Below are positions 47,476 to 60,075 of a DNA stretch of 64,000 nt, piece by piece. Source of the DNA: Acheta domesticus. Its lineage: Eukaryota > Arthropoda > Insecta > Orthoptera > Gryllidae. How positions within the stretch are numbered: position 1 is the stretch's first letter; every line of letters begins with the position of its first letter. The translations under genes were made by a program, and so were the position numbers. The notes under the pieces were generated by a model that was given only the letters and a program-made list of their open reading frames with translations, searched no databases and was not told the DNA's origin. Location: NCBI GenBank assembly GCA_031308135.1, contig JAHLJT010000631.1, positions 176,502,282 through 176,566,281 on the forward strand, given 5' to 3'.

Positions 47476-48719
47476 GTAATTTTTGCGAAATTTTTTGTTA
47501 CTTTTACAAAAAATGGGAAAAAGTATTTGCTGTTGTAGCACACTAGTTACTTCTTGCTGGTGACGTGATTCTCCATTATGTATGGCTAGGTTCATTGTTT
47601 TCAAATAAAAAATATCGTGTATTTTTTTGCATTTGTTGTCAGAGTATAACTTTTTAATACATTTATGTTTTGTTTTCAATGTTTTACTCCCAATGTTGGC
47701 TCCGTGCAATCAACGATAGTTCACTTCACCCTAAAAGATCCGAAACGGTCTTGTATGTACGACAAAAGAAAAGTAAAAACACAAAGAACCTTCGCGGAAC
47801 GAATTTTTTTATAAATAATGCATAGAAGTTGAAAACATTAATTGCCTGACAACAAAGCAAATAAGAACCTTCACACCATTGATTATTTTTCTTAGGATAA
47901 AAGATCTTACTCAAACTATGAGAGTGTTGAGTCATAAAGATTTTGATTTGATTTATTTGGTCAAAGAAAAGTGAAAACTGTATATGACGTATGGGGGAGA
48001 AGATTAATTGCGCAGTGTGTTAATGTGTTAAATGTGTTTGCCGCTGTAATCCTTCGTGCGCCGCCGGGTTTCGCAATCGAGAAGGAATACCGTAACTTAT
48101 CAGAAAACTGCGATTTCATTATGATGTAAATCTTTAAAGAAAAAATAAAAATTGATGAATCTCATATAATATGATCCACAAAACTTCTATGTGTAGGAAC
48201 GTATAATTTCTTCCAGTCTCACTAATTCTAAGAACGGAAGTCACCACAGAAATCAAGAGAGAAGACCTCTCAAAATAAGAAATTATATTAATATTAATAA
48301 TCACTTTCCGAGGCCAAAAATAAATTCAGTGTTTTATAGCATATTTTGGATGTATGGTTAACCAATAAAGTGTGGTTAAGGGAATGGAAATGACAAAAAT
48401 TCAAGTTCACTAATTAATTTAAAAAAATAATATCTTCGAAACAGATAAGTAGATAAGTGAAATCTATTCAGTGAATAATTTGGACACATTGCATACACAA
48501 TTAACGCAATAAATGTGACACGGTAACTCAAAATGCTTCAAGTCACTGTCATTTTCACACGTTTATAATTTATTATAGAAGGTAAGTATAAAGACACTAA
48601 CTTATTTGTATTATCGTAGAATAGTTATATTCGTAATATTAAACAGTCGGTCGGTTAGTAAAAGGTTCAAGGTGATCATTAAGTACCTAATGATTTGCGC
48701 AACATTCTTGTAACCCGTT

Positions 48720-48880
48720 CTTGTGTCACCCACTAGGGTCCGCATCGGTCTCAACAGTTCACCCACCACACACTGAGGCAAGCGTTCATCCCAATGCTTA
48801 CCCGCTCGTCCGTCCGCCTCCCTCGCTCGCTGTGTCTCCCCCCTCTCCCTCTCTCTCTCTCTTTCTGTCTGTCAGTATGA
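48720..48880. repeat. C/T-rich patch with (TC)n microsatellite
   Basis: CTCGTCCGTCCGCCTCCCTC leads into CCCCCCTCTCCCTCTCTCTC near 48838-48862. The CGTCCGTCCG piece resembles the dispersed-repeat head but lacks its flanking motifs, so it is taken as simple sequence. Confidence 0.55.
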
Positions 48881-49009
48881 ATGTGACAGATACAACGCCG
48901 TTTGCCCGACCACCATTCCGGGGAAAATTTACATGTTTACAAAACGAAATTAAATTAATATTTTCAACAATCTGTCGATTTCAGTTGCATGTACTGCAAG
49001 ATTTTACAA

Positions 49010-52000
49010 AATGACTTTGATGAATTTATATCCAGCTAGTAACTTTCATTGAATTTAAAAAAACAACAAAAATTTTAATAGGAACGGAAATCAGAAATGA
49101 TGCATCAGTTAAAACAATATTGTATATTTTAAGTGAAATATTATTGTCTCGAGTAGCTACCAGCGTTCCGGCAACATGACGATGGAGGGCTTTAGTGGCT
49201 GATAGATCGTATTTGGATTATAAATGCATGATGGAGATTTTCTTAATCAGTGAGTGTGTGGTTCCTATCGTGATCGACTTTGACTGTTGTTTGATCTAAC
49301 GGTGGTTAAAGGAGTTTACCTGTCGGAATTGGGAATCAGTACTCTTTCCAAACCACTCACGAACTGGACTCAATATTTCTTTCCCTTTCCCTTATCTACC
49401 AAACCATCTTCTCCTATTTGGACAGGGACACCGTCGGATGTATGAGTACATTCCATACTTTCCTCTTTCATATGCTACCTATGCCGCTGGTAAAGAGACC
49501 ACTTACAAAACTATTAAATAGGGTTTTAAATAATATAATAATCATAATAATAAATATATAGTAATAAAAATAAATATATAATAATAATAAATGTATAATA
49601 ATAATTTTACTGTATTTATTTTTCCATTTAAATTAGTAATGCACTCAAAAACGTATTACTTTAAGAATAAATACTTATGTTGGAAAATAATTGATTCAAC
49701 ATGAAAGTGCGTTTAGGTTCACCGATGTTCTTTCCATTCAATCTTTTTATGAGAATTGGCTCTTAAAGCGAAGATACATATAATCTTCAGTGATCGATAC
49801 CACAATATCCAATTCACTGGCTAAATTTCTTCAGCGTATTTTATTGATATTGATCATGTCGTGCTATAAAATTTCCAAGACAGAATAGAAAATTAATGTT
49901 GTCTCACTCATTATTTGGGAGTGAGCAACTTGAGGTCCTTGTAGCTTTGGGATAGAAGGGGCGGCGCCCTCTGAGGCGACACACCTGGCGCTCGCATACG
50001 GCAAATTGCCTCGCCCCCAGGAGGCTGCTCGTTCTTCTCCAGCTCATTCGCCCTCCGGGAGAAGGCGGAGAACGCGCTCTTAAAACATATTGGATGATCG
50101 GTTACCTATTCGCATCCGGATCGCATTTTTAGATCGCCTTTTCTGATATGTCTTTAAGAGTCAAATTGCTTTCAGTGATGCATTTAGCTGGAGAAGGGAG
50201 GGATAAATTTGCTCATAGAAGACTCGAATAAGTAGACTCCTTGCAGAGATAAATGGAGAGCATGTGTGTGTAGTAACAGAATATGATCGTGATACCGTAA
50301 AAGAGCATCCATTGTAAGTCGTAGCTTGTTTAGGATAACTTTGCTCAAAACAAACGTGACAAATAATTCAGTTAATGAGTCAGTATTCTGAAAAACAAAC
50401 GTAATCATTTTATTTGAAATTGTGTCGTACTGGATCGAGAAAGTACACATAATCTAAAAAGCGTTTTGATGTTTATATCTATTACGTACTGTATGAAGAA
50501 GCATGAATACCTGTTGAGTTAGACATAACATATGCATGGATCGAAAGTGCATTTATTTGTGACGTAACTTTGTTTATTGAGTACTATGATTACGCACGAC
50601 GGTAAGTACACAAGTGTTTTATGATCTGGCGTTGTTGCAGATGACGCATAATTGAGTGCGGTCAACGAGGAATAGTCAAAATGTCAATGAACGTAAAAGA
50701 AGTATGAACTATTATAACGAATCTCGTGCGAGCCTGTAGTCCGGAAAACAATATTTGATGACTGTCGAGGTTTCATTGGTTCCTTTTGGGACAGTACCAA
50801 TTTGAATTTTGCCTCAACTATTACATACAACATTATAACTCCCACATCAATGAGAGTTTTAATTTCTGAAACAGAACCATGACTTGGAGAACTGAATCAA
50901 TCAATTCAGTTCTTTTATTCGAGAACTTATATATGGTTTTCGTGGGAAGGCATTTATTGAATATTCGCAAATGTAATTCGTTCTTGTGGTTTGTGAATCG
51001 GCGATGGAAACGAAAGTAAACGGCTTTAAATTTTAGACAATTCAATATTATGTGCTTGAAGAAAAATGTATGCACTTTTTCATCAGTTGTAATTAGAATT
51101 AACGTGCAAAATAAAAGTATATTTTTGTAACGATTAATCACTATTTATATCAGTTTCAAAGTACAGTCCCAAGCAGGAAACTAAATTATCGTATTGTTCA
51201 AAAGTAGATGGTAAAGTACTCTCTCGGAATGTAGACTTAGTGGTATCACTTGATGGGTCCTTTAAAACGTTCGTAGTTCCGTATATTACTCAACAGGCGT
51301 GAAACTGAAAGTATTATAGCTGCACGAGCATTTTTTCAAGTGAAATAGAGAGTAAGGAAAGCGGGACATCTTTCAGATTGGAATGAACTTGCTACACACC
51401 ACCTTCTCACATCGAAATTCGGAGAACGCAGAGTTCATTGTCTGTGTAGTTTCTTAACGCAATAAAACAAAGTGCCATTAGGAGACAGATCAGGACCGCT
51501 CCGTGTTAATAGTTTTAGATTCAAATGATACAGCCGTGTTTTTTAAAGAGTATAAGTCGATCTTAAATTTCTATACACGTAACCTTGTTGTTGACTTCAT
51601 ATAAGGTCGCTTATGAAACACTAGTGAATAATATAGTCAAAGAGGAGTATTCGGATTACGAAAAAAATTCCGGAATTCTGGAATTTTCCCTCGTCATTGT
51701 TATGTTTTTGAGACGTTAAATTCGAATTTGAGGTTTGTCACCTGGATAAATGTATTTACGAACAAAATTGGATAAAATCCTCATAATTTTGCCTTTTTAC
51801 GATTTTTCGCATATATCTCGAAAACCGTACGCTTTATTGAAATTAATAGAGACATAATTCTACGCAAAAAACTTGTCATAACTTAAAATGTTTTAAAAAG
51901 AGTTTGGCATAAGAGCAACTTGAACAATATTTTGTTCCTCTGGCTAAGACGCGAGAAAAGTCGTCTCCCGCCTCTCCATCTCATGGATGTGCTATAGTTT

Positions 52001-52125
52001 CACAACAAATGCTTGAAAACAAGTGAATTAATTAATTGTGTCTTACTCCGAATGTTAGTATTCTGTGGCCTGTATGTTGAAGTTTATTTTTAAAATAAGT
52101 TGCATCATACACTAAAATTAATAAA
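49010..52125. other. AT-rich stretch with one GC-richer patch
   Basis: ATA/AAT-rich low-complexity sequence lies at 49530-49610. A GC-richer patch at 49955-50085 contains GGGCGGCGCCC and a CTCCGGGAG palindrome and may be a transposon remnant. At 51660-51990 the sequence (CATATATCTCGAAAACCGTACGC and following) has the look of an interspersed repeat, but no second copy is in this window. No gene is supported. Confidence 0.4.
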
Positions 52126-52129
52126 TTAA

Positions 52130-53742
52130 TTTTTACTTTCCGGACATATATACGGAGTATTATACGTAGTAGTGGGAAAGATTTTGTAATGCTGCACAAA
52201 AACAGCGAGTTTTCGGCAGAAAAAAATTCATTGCCGTGCCCTGACAACGAAAAAATAGATAAAACCAGTTGTTAAATTAAGACAAATAAATCCCCTAACA
52301 TGTGGTGTAGGCTGAATTCCTGTTTTGTGGGTCCTTGATACCGAAAAACCAATCGAAAGTAAAACGTCCGTCTGTTTGCCTGCCTGTCCGTCCATCCGTC
52401 CGTCGGTCCGTCCGACTGTGAACACCTCTAGCGCGTAATCTATACATACGAGTAGAACTTTTTCAAATTGAAGAAACCCCTGTCGATCAGACTCCAGTCG
52501 AAGCTTTGAGATATTGCAAAACTTTCTTCAAAATTTGGGGATACTTTACATGAATCCCCCGGGATATTTTCAAAATTTTCTCTAAATATTTTTCAAAGTT
52601 TTCTTTAAATTTCTTCAACGAATAGAGTATAATGAGTATAATACACTTAAGGTGGAATAGGGTCAAATTTCATGGTCAACTCTGAATTTTTGAAAATTGC
52701 GAAGTTTTGAATTTTCTTCGGCTTCTTTCTACAATTACAAAATTAAAGATAGAGATTTTTCATTAAAAATGTTTCTACATATTGATTTATTTCATTAAGG
52801 TCATGTACATTTTTTTTGAAAATTTTACTAGTTTTGCAAAATCTAGCAATCTTGCGTGCAATATGTGCAATTATAAAAAATTATGAAAACAAGATTTTCT
52901 CGAAAACGGCTCCAAATTTTTTCTTTAAACTTTTGGTAAGGTAGGGCCTAATGTACTCTATGAGATGACATAAACTCCGTATAGCTCTATTCATTTGTTT
53001 CTTCACAATTTACAAAAATTTAATTTTTCTGACTAATCTCTCGCGTCATTTGTATTTATATTAGCGGCGATTCGTCCGCATTATATTTATGAGTGTATGT
53101 GCTTTTTATAATGTCATATATCGTTTCGAAAACTCAATCATTTTCTGTGAAAACCATCTCAAGATTCCTCATTTTCAGAAACGCTCCAACTCCATTTTCT
53201 AGAAAAAACTCCAATTTGTTTTCTTTAAACTTTTCAAACGGATAGTGCTAATTGCACTGTTAATATGACGTAAAGTTCATTATGGTTTGTTTGTTTTTTT
53301 CAAAAATCACAAATGTTATTTTTTGAAGGATCTCTCACACCGTTCATATGCACATTTTCAGCAATGTATAAACACCATTTTATTTGTGAGTGTAATTGCT
53401 TGAAATGAGTTCGAATGAAGTTTTTCGAAATCACATTAGATTCCTGTGAAATCGAGCTTCAATTTTCGCATTTACAGTATAGCTTAAACGCCATTTTCTT
53501 AAAACTGCTCCAAATATTTCGAAAGAAATTGCCATTTAAAACGAGGTTTTACTGTTCTTTAATATTCTTAAAATAATATTTCCGTTCTACTATAAAGAAA
53601 CTGAAAAATTAAGAAAATGTCAAAAAAATGTACTTTGGGCGGTGATAGAGGCAGCTGGCAAGAGCATGTAGCTATCCGAGACCACAAGAAATAGAAAACT
53701 AATATGGGAAAGTCTGTGCCATTCAGTACCACCACTAGTTTT
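52130..53742 (+). mobile_element. noncoding dispersed repeat, copy 2
   Basis: Second copy of the element at 38970-40464, same orientation. The palindromic head is conserved in position (CTTTCC at 52136 pairing with GGGAAAG at 52173, with TATATACGGAGTATTATACG between). GTGGGTCCTTGATACCGAAA and a CGTCCGTC-rich run (52375-52413) follow. Monomer marker motifs (CTCCAAATTTTTTCTTTAAA and variants) occur near 52581, 52908, 53208 and 53505, about 300 bp apart. The right end shares GAAATAGAAAACTAATA, GAAAGTCTGTGCCATTC and CCACTAGTTTT with copy 1. The copies are clearly diverged, indicating age. No open frame matters. Confidence 0.7.
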
Positions 53743-54271
53743 ATTTCGCATTGCGTTACGTTTTTGAAGATTCGACTCGACATTAACATTGGCTATCATA
53801 CAAACGTGTCTGGATCTTAAAAAGTATTTTGTTACGAATTATTTTGCTTTTTATTTAATTTGTTCTGTGAATGCATCAAACAATAGAACATTGTATATTT
53901 TTGTTTTAACGTCCAAGCTCTTTGAATTTTGTCCATTGGATATGTTATATTTTGCCTTCTTATACCGTAAGTCTCCCAACGTTACCGGATACTTTGACTT
54001 GCATACTTATCACTAGGGAACGTCAGTGCAAAAGTCCCGGTAAGTATTCCCTGCTAAGTGAATGTAGGATCTGATTAGGACTCAGTTGAATTGAACGATG
54101 CCTTATTTTACGTGGCGAAGCTCAGGCCATCAGACTTGCTCTTCCGCCTGATCATGCAAATTTCCCTGTCTTCCATTCTCCATCGAGCAGAGAAAGAAGG
54201 TATCTTTTAGATTTGAGAATCTATGTATGCAGTAAATCTACATCATATCAACTTTACTTCCGACAATCGAA

Positions 54272-54484
54272 TTTTCTTTCCTCTCTCTCTCTCTGTTTCT
54301 CTCTTTCTTTCTCTCTCTTTCCCTCTCACTTTCCCTCCTTTTCTCTCTCTTTCTCTCTTTTGCTCTCTTTCTCTCTTTCTCTCTCTTTCTCTCTCTTTCT
54401 CTCTTTTGCTCTCTTTCTCTCTTTCTCTCTCTTTCTCTCTTTTGCTCTCTTTCTCTCTTTCTCTCTCTTTCTCTCTCTCTCTTA
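54272..54484. repeat. polypyrimidine (TCTCTT)n tract
   Basis: About 210 bp of C and T with TTTCTCTC-type units, interrupted three times by TTTTGCTC (54358, 54404, 54440), showing short-range segmental duplication. Frames on both strands are low-complexity artefacts. Confidence 0.9.
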
Positions 54485-54499
54485 CCTTCTTCACCTTTT

Positions 54500-55350
54500 T
54501 ATAATTTTCAAACGGTTACGTACGGTCGACGTGCACGACAATCGATAGCGCGGCATACAGACAGCCTGTTTTGATGTTCAGAACGCTCATCCCTTTACCC
54601 TGAAACAAGTTACCTTCTCGTTTTTGCTGTCCAATTTAAAAGCCTTCTTTCGCAAACAAAATTCGTATTAGGTTGCAACGTTTTTTTAGTTTTTACTAGG
54701 AAGTGATAAACCGTTCAGAAACCTACAGTTATTTTTAAAAATTGAGTTAGTGACTTTTTCTTGATTAAACTAAAAGTAAAAGAACTGCGGTCTGTAATGT
54801 CACGCAATGATGTACTTTGATCTATCAAAAATACTTTCCATCATGTTTCACCCATAGCGATGTCATTTTGTTTTTGCACAATCGAAAACCGCCAGCCCCA
54901 CTCAGTACAACATAGCTACGTGCAGAAACACAAAAAAAATATACGCATGGAAATAATTATTTGTTTGGAAATCGAATGACTGAACAATGCGATGAGTATT
55001 ACACATGCCAGCATTTCCTTTACGTTTTTCATGAAAAGCAAGAACGAAAGATAGAATGAAATTCTTTTTCAAATGCGGATGTTTCTTTATTTTTTAAATT
55101 CCCTTTGAAGTTTGATAGGGTATTGTTTGCCAACTCTGTGGAAGTTTCCTTTGTCTGGAATGAAATAAGACATTCCAAAAAAGGAAAAAAGTGTTGAATG
55201 CGTGGGGAAAAGAAACTTAAGAAGTAGTAGGAAATAAATTTGTTTCATTTATGATACAGAATAATGTAATTCGCAGGTAACAAAATGTGTTTGCAATGTA
55301 ATTGAAAAAAACTGAGAGTGGCGTCAGATAACAGTGTGTTATGAGCGCAG
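54500..55350. other. AT-rich stretch without recognised genes
   Basis: No supported feature in this 850-bp stretch. Confidence 0.4.
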
Positions 55351-55364
55351 CATTCCACATGGCC

Positions 55365-55575
55365 GGTGGTCCGTGTAGAAATGCACATTCCTGGGCGATC
55401 GTCTTGCAAGGAGTGCGGAAGTGCTGACTCACGGCTTGTGAGAGGTGGCGGGGTGGTGCAACCCAAACGGTCGCCTGTCGGGGCGCCGCACCCACGCGCT
55501 CGCAGCATCAGAGCAACGGCCACAGCAACTCGCACGAGTTTTACCAATGCCCAGGGCGGATTAAGAACAGACGCA
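55365..55575. other. GC-rich island
   Basis: CpG-containing patch (GGTCGCCTGTCGGGGCGCCGC near 55470) with overlapping frames of 71-100 codons on both strands and no recognised domain. Confidence 0.4.
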
Positions 55576-56368
55576 TGTTAGAGGTGGGGAGATGGGTAAG
55601 CAACGCACCGTAGCGTTGTTATTTTCCTCCTATCTGTGTTTAAATAAGGAGTTACTGTTTCATCATGTAGGGCTGTTATTATTATTGGAACCTTGCTTAA
55701 CCCTAAGTGGTAGTTTCGTATTTCCCCGCTTATCGGATGTTTACAAAAAATAAACTCGAAACCGTCGCCATGCGTAATCGTTTCCTAGAAACTCTGTCGT
55801 TCTCTCGCAGCCAGGCGCACCCATAATCGCGTTGTCATTTTACCATCGGTCAATGTAGAAAACAATTGTGAAACGGAAGTAACTTGGTGAATGTTGATCT
55901 CATTGTTCAAAAAAGGCCATTGCAACCTATGTCCCCACGGAGAGACCCGCAAGTACAGAAAATATTCAACGTACGTAAATGAGACTTTGTCATACATCAA
56001 AAACTGAAAATGAATTGACCAGAAAATGATGGTAATATATCACTGAACGTATTTTTTCAATTCATTTGCAATTTATTCTGGAGTCCATCGTATTCACCTC
56101 GTCTCCTAGGAGTTCTTTGTGTACAGGAATGACATTCGCGACTGTTATGAAGTCGTAAGCACGATCAAATCAATGAGTTGTATTGATATTGAAATTTCTA
56201 TCAAATGTATCAATATTGTTTGAAAATGAACTACAACGTTTCCTATATGAAATAAATCAGATATAAATAAAAATTCATCTTTAATTAATAATTCTTAATT
56301 GTTGAATTAATTATTATTATTAATGAAAAATTCACAGTTAATATCATATATTGTTTATTACCTTATTT

Positions 56369-56433
56369 GGGGCCTTCCTGCAGCAGCGGCCCTAAGCAGG
56401 TGCTTAGTCTGCCTACGCGTTAATCCACCCGCG
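56369..56433 (+). mobile_element. remnant right end of a hAT-like transposon
   Basis: A GC-rich segment GGGGCCTTCC...GCGGCCCTAAGC, GTGCTTAGTCTGCC and GTTAATCCACC in AT-rich DNA has the form of a transposon terminal region that I associate with hAT-type MITEs in arthropods. The matching left end and target-site duplication were not found, so this is a truncated remnant or a misassignment. Confidence 0.35.
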
Positions 56434-57155
56434 CAGTGAATTCTCTGCGGACAAAATTGTTAAAAGTGGTTGATATGTATACGACCATAAGTTAAATAGG
56501 CTGCCTTTGAAAAAAAATTGTAAAGCCAATAGGCAAATTTAATTCAAAATTTGAATAAATTCTTGGATTGTGTAAACGAGAAGTCAACTCTGAACAAGTG
56601 AGAATCGTAGTAATATGTGCAGTTTTACACAGTTTTCAATTATCAAGTTCACTCTTAGAAACAATGAAATAAATATGGAAATAAAAATGTCACCAACAGT
56701 TGACAAAGTACTAACAGATATTGTTGGTTTGATCAATGGTAATTTCCCATTCTAACTGTATTTTTTAACTTTTATATCTCATTTAAAAGATTTGACAGGT
56801 GAACAGATATAAGTTTCAGGTCTTAAAGCGAGTGATCACAAAACAAAATTCACTTTGTCTCGCTCTTTTGGCGGACGTTACTGGGCCAAGAGAGATTTCT
56901 CCTTTGACGAAGATAATATTTATTCGTTGTTTAAGGATATTATTATAGAAATGTAATTTGTAGAATTTTTGCAAATATTTCGTGAGTGCTGGATTTAATG
57001 TAGCAATGACTTTCAATGACACAATTCAAAAAAAGTCGTACAATTGTTTTGACGTAAAGTGACTCTCTTTCTCCACTTCTGAGATATGACTGCACGAAAT
57101 TAAAGAAAGACGTTGTCCAAAGGGAATGAGAACAGAAACCCTGATGTCTGTTATT

Positions 57156-57701
57156 CAGTGCCAGAACAACACTTCTTTGGACCCGGGGCAAAGCCGAAAC
57201 GCAGCCCCCCACCCTAGAAAAATTGAAAATGTGAAAGTTGAATCAAAAAGCTCTATAAGTTGTTTTGTTTCAACAACTAACAAAAATTACAACGTTTACG
57301 CTAAAAAGGTTTTTGGAATTTTTTATATATAATAGTTTTAAGTAAAAGTTTTTAGTGATCAAATAATACAATTTCCACGATGAGCTTCAAACGCTGAGAA
57401 AAGCGTTGTGTTAGTGTTTGATAGAGTTAATAGAACCTATTTTAATATTAGCGTCATTTAATTCATTTCAATGGGTCCCTATAAGTCATGATTATAATTA
57501 ACTGTATAAAAAAACTATATAAAACTTTATAAAATATCGACTATTGTACCGCGACTCATAAAACTACGCAACTACGATTTCCTCGAGTTCTAATTCCTTT
57601 TTCAATCATTTTACTAATTTTTTCCCATCAGTCCCATCATCGAGCCCCTTGACTTGCGGGGCCCTGGGCGATCGCCTGGTCCATGCCCAGCGCTGGCGCA
57701 G
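57156..57701. mobile_element. hAT-like MITE with near-perfect 8-bp target duplication
   Basis: The left terminus is CAGTGCCAG and the right terminus is the reverse complement of CTGCGCCAG, two mismatches in nine. Flanks are CTGTTATT (57148-57155) and CTGTTACT (57702-57709), seven of eight identical, as for the 8-bp duplications of hAT elements. Subterminal GGACCCGGGGCAAAG (left) and GCGGGGCCCTGGGCGATCGC (right) are partly complementary. The AT-rich interior of about 400 bp has no transposase. Confidence 0.6.
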
Positions 57702-57859
57702 CTGTTACTTGAAGGTTTGCATTCAATTTACAGTGTCACTCGGTTTACACCTACCTTACCAATGTCGAATTTGCGTGGCTTGCGAGTGCAAAATCCCAGT
57801 TAACAAACGCGAATGTTTGATTTAAATTGGACATTCCGTGGTGCATGCGAAAGAGTCGT

Positions 57860-57975
57860 TCTCCGCTCCGCGCGTGCCACCCCCGCATTTCATCCACGCG
57901 GCGGGAGTAGTCTCGCCCGTGACCTTCTCTCCCTCTTCGCTTGAAATGTGCGCGCTCTGTCGCAACATTGTGCGG
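57860..57975. other. small GC-rich island
   Basis: CpG-containing patch of about 115 bp (CGCTCCGCGCGTGCC near 57864). Short frames on both strands are not supported as genes. Confidence 0.35.
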
Positions 57976-58025
57976 TACCGGACCAACTCACTGAAACTGC
58001 GTTCCAATATTCGTTTATCTTGTAT

Positions 58026-58175
58026 GGGGTCATCCATATTTACGTAACGCTTAAGGGGGAGGTAGGTCTGAGGCGGCGTTACGCTCCATTACATAGAGAT
58101 AGGGAAGTGCGTTACAAGGGGGAGGAGGTATTGAAAATACTCGAAATTTGCGTTACGTAATTTATGGACGGCCCC
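58026..58175. mobile_element. compact 150-bp MITE with 25-bp terminal inverted repeats
   Basis: The left end GGGGTCATCCAT...TTTACGTAACGC matches the reverse complement of the right end (GGGGCCGTCCAT...ATTACGTAACGC) over about 25 bases with few differences. The element is flanked by TAT on both sides (58023-58025, 58176-58178), a possible 3-bp target duplication. Internally AAGGGGGAGG occurs twice and GCGTTAC motifs recur in both orientations, so the whole element can fold. It is nonautonomous. The termini resemble a widespread invertebrate MITE type, but I do not assign the superfamily. Confidence 0.85.
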
Positions 58176-58189
58176 TATGTATATTATAA

Positions 58190-59570
58190 CTGTAATAAAT
58201 TGTAAAAACACAGAAAGTATTATTCGTGATAATATATGTAAATGCCCTAGTCCTTATAATAAATTTAGTGTACGGCAATACAAATTAGTAATAGAACTGC
58301 ATTTATTTTTGTAATACTGGATTTTAACAATAGTTTTCTAACTGAGACCTCTTGATAGTGAGATGCAGCACATACTTTGGAACCATTTTATTGTTCGGTA
58401 GTTTTTTTAATAACTAAAGCAAACGGTTTACGTTGCGAGGATTAATATAAGCTGTGAACGAGGTATTTTTGACAAACGTAACCGATCCATTAATCAGATT
58501 CACGGATTCACTTCTTACGTGCTTTCAGTACTTAAATTTCTTCAAGAACAACCATTTTCGTTTGAGAACGAAATAATTTGTGATATAATAAACAAAAACA
58601 AAGGAATAATAAAATAAATTCGATTCTTTAGTTAAATATAAAAGTACAGAATCTTAAAGTTATGGAATTTTTGCTTTCGGCATGTTCATGTTTTTTTCTT
58701 CGATTTTTTGAATTAGCGACTTGAAAAGCGACCTCACAAAATTTGAAGCACATTGTATTTTGCACCAAAATAAATATTAAACACAAAATGAGAAACTTAT
58801 AAAAATTTATTCAAGACGTTTATTTTATTCATATTTATATTTTTTTGATACTGAAACCTTTTGCGACAGGTCTGACATTCACGTTCTCACAGTATAGCCG
58901 GAGATTGTTTATACACCGTGGGTACCGGCCCTTTGCTCTGCCCTAAGAATGGGAGTGTGAATGGTGTAGGGACGTGGTGCGAGCAGTCTGCATTTCGTTG
59001 CCCTAGATTCTATTCCGGCATCAGCATTGAAATGATCAGAGGAAACGAGAGAAGCGCCTTCTAGGAAACGGTAGACCGCGACCCATCTATTTAGCTGGTG
59101 TCGAAATTCCTTCTGACATTCTGGTTCCCGAAGCTGCGGACTCGCTACATACGCATCTCACCAAGAGTATTTTAGAGTTGTCGGAAATAATTAATAGAAG
59201 TAATACAGAAACCCTGCCGGAATGTTTGTTAAATTTAACTATTTCATTGCTGTGAGAGGAAACATTTGTGGGAAGGACTACTTGTTTTTACCACAAACGT
59301 GATGGAAGTATAATTTTTGGCTCTATTAAGTGACACTACATTTTAAAAATCATTAAGGGTTTTAGGCATACATCTCCAGTCGACATCCTAATAAACGCTA
59401 CTCTTCCAAAATTAACTACTACAAAAATAGTATTCAACTGTAAAATTGAAAAATAATAATAATTATTATAATACTTTAATTCATTTATTTTCATACAATA
59501 TTAAATAAATAAATCCGAATGAGCTATCTGTGGAAACTGAAAGTGAGAAAACTGAACTTCTTTGTAGACC
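58190..59570. other. AT-rich stretch with a GC-richer central part
   Basis: No gene supported. 58915-59150 is less AT-rich (ACCGTGGGTACCGGCCC and following) but shows neither coding nor transposon structure that I can define. Confidence 0.4.
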
Positions 59571-59578
59571 TAAATCAC

Positions 59579-59580
<2 letters not shown>

Positions 59581-59644
<64 letters not shown>

Positions 59645-59800
59645 CGAGTAAAACCAGATATTCGGATAGGCACATCTACACGTGTATACACAGTATTTCC
59701 ATTCCCTTTCAATTTGGCACCAGAGTCCGACGGGGAGTGACTCAGAGATCTTGAACTGCGCGTTTTCCACTAAGCTGCGAGGCGAACCCCGATCCCCGGC
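59581..59800 (-). mobile_element. SINE-like element with (ATT)n tail, minus strand
   Basis: On the minus strand an A box CAGCTTAGTGG starts at 59777. A degenerate B-box-like CGTCGGACTCT starts at 59732, 45 bases downstream, the tRNA-gene spacing. A body follows (CAAATTGAAAGGGAATGG and on), and the element ends in a pure (ATT)n tail of about 21 units (59581-59643 read as AAT on plus). The head-to-tail order supports a retroposed element and not an independent microsatellite. The poly-Asn, poly-Ile and poly-Leu frames across the tail are spurious. Confidence 0.55.
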
Positions 59801-60075
59801 GGCGCTTAGCCTCGAGGTGTGTCAAAGAGCAGCCTGGGGGGGGGGGAGGGGGCGGTAAGGACTGGAGCGCCGCCAGGTGGCTTGCGTCTTCCATTTCTCC
59901 CGCTGGAGTGCTCGGGCCCCGCTCGCCCGCTCTCTGAGCTATGTATACACGCGCTTTCTGATGGATTTGATCTACAACAGGCGCTGCGCCTGTCGACACA
60001 CGCTGTCCCGGTGATATTTGGAGGCGGGAAACGGAGAGCGCGAGAAGGGATCCGCGTGGTGGCCGTTTTCTGTTC
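59755..60075. other. CpG-rich island
   Basis: GC-rich sequence with a G10 run at 59836-59845 followed by AGGGGGCGG, and CpGs to about 60060. It overlaps the SINE head. Frames of 85-95 codons occur in three registers and look compositional. Confidence 0.4.

Noticed and set aside
48808..48825. CTCGTCCGTCCGCC, resembling the head of the dispersed repeat
   Set aside because: The conserved TTTTGGG block and palindrome are missing; it sits in ordinary C/T-rich simple sequence.
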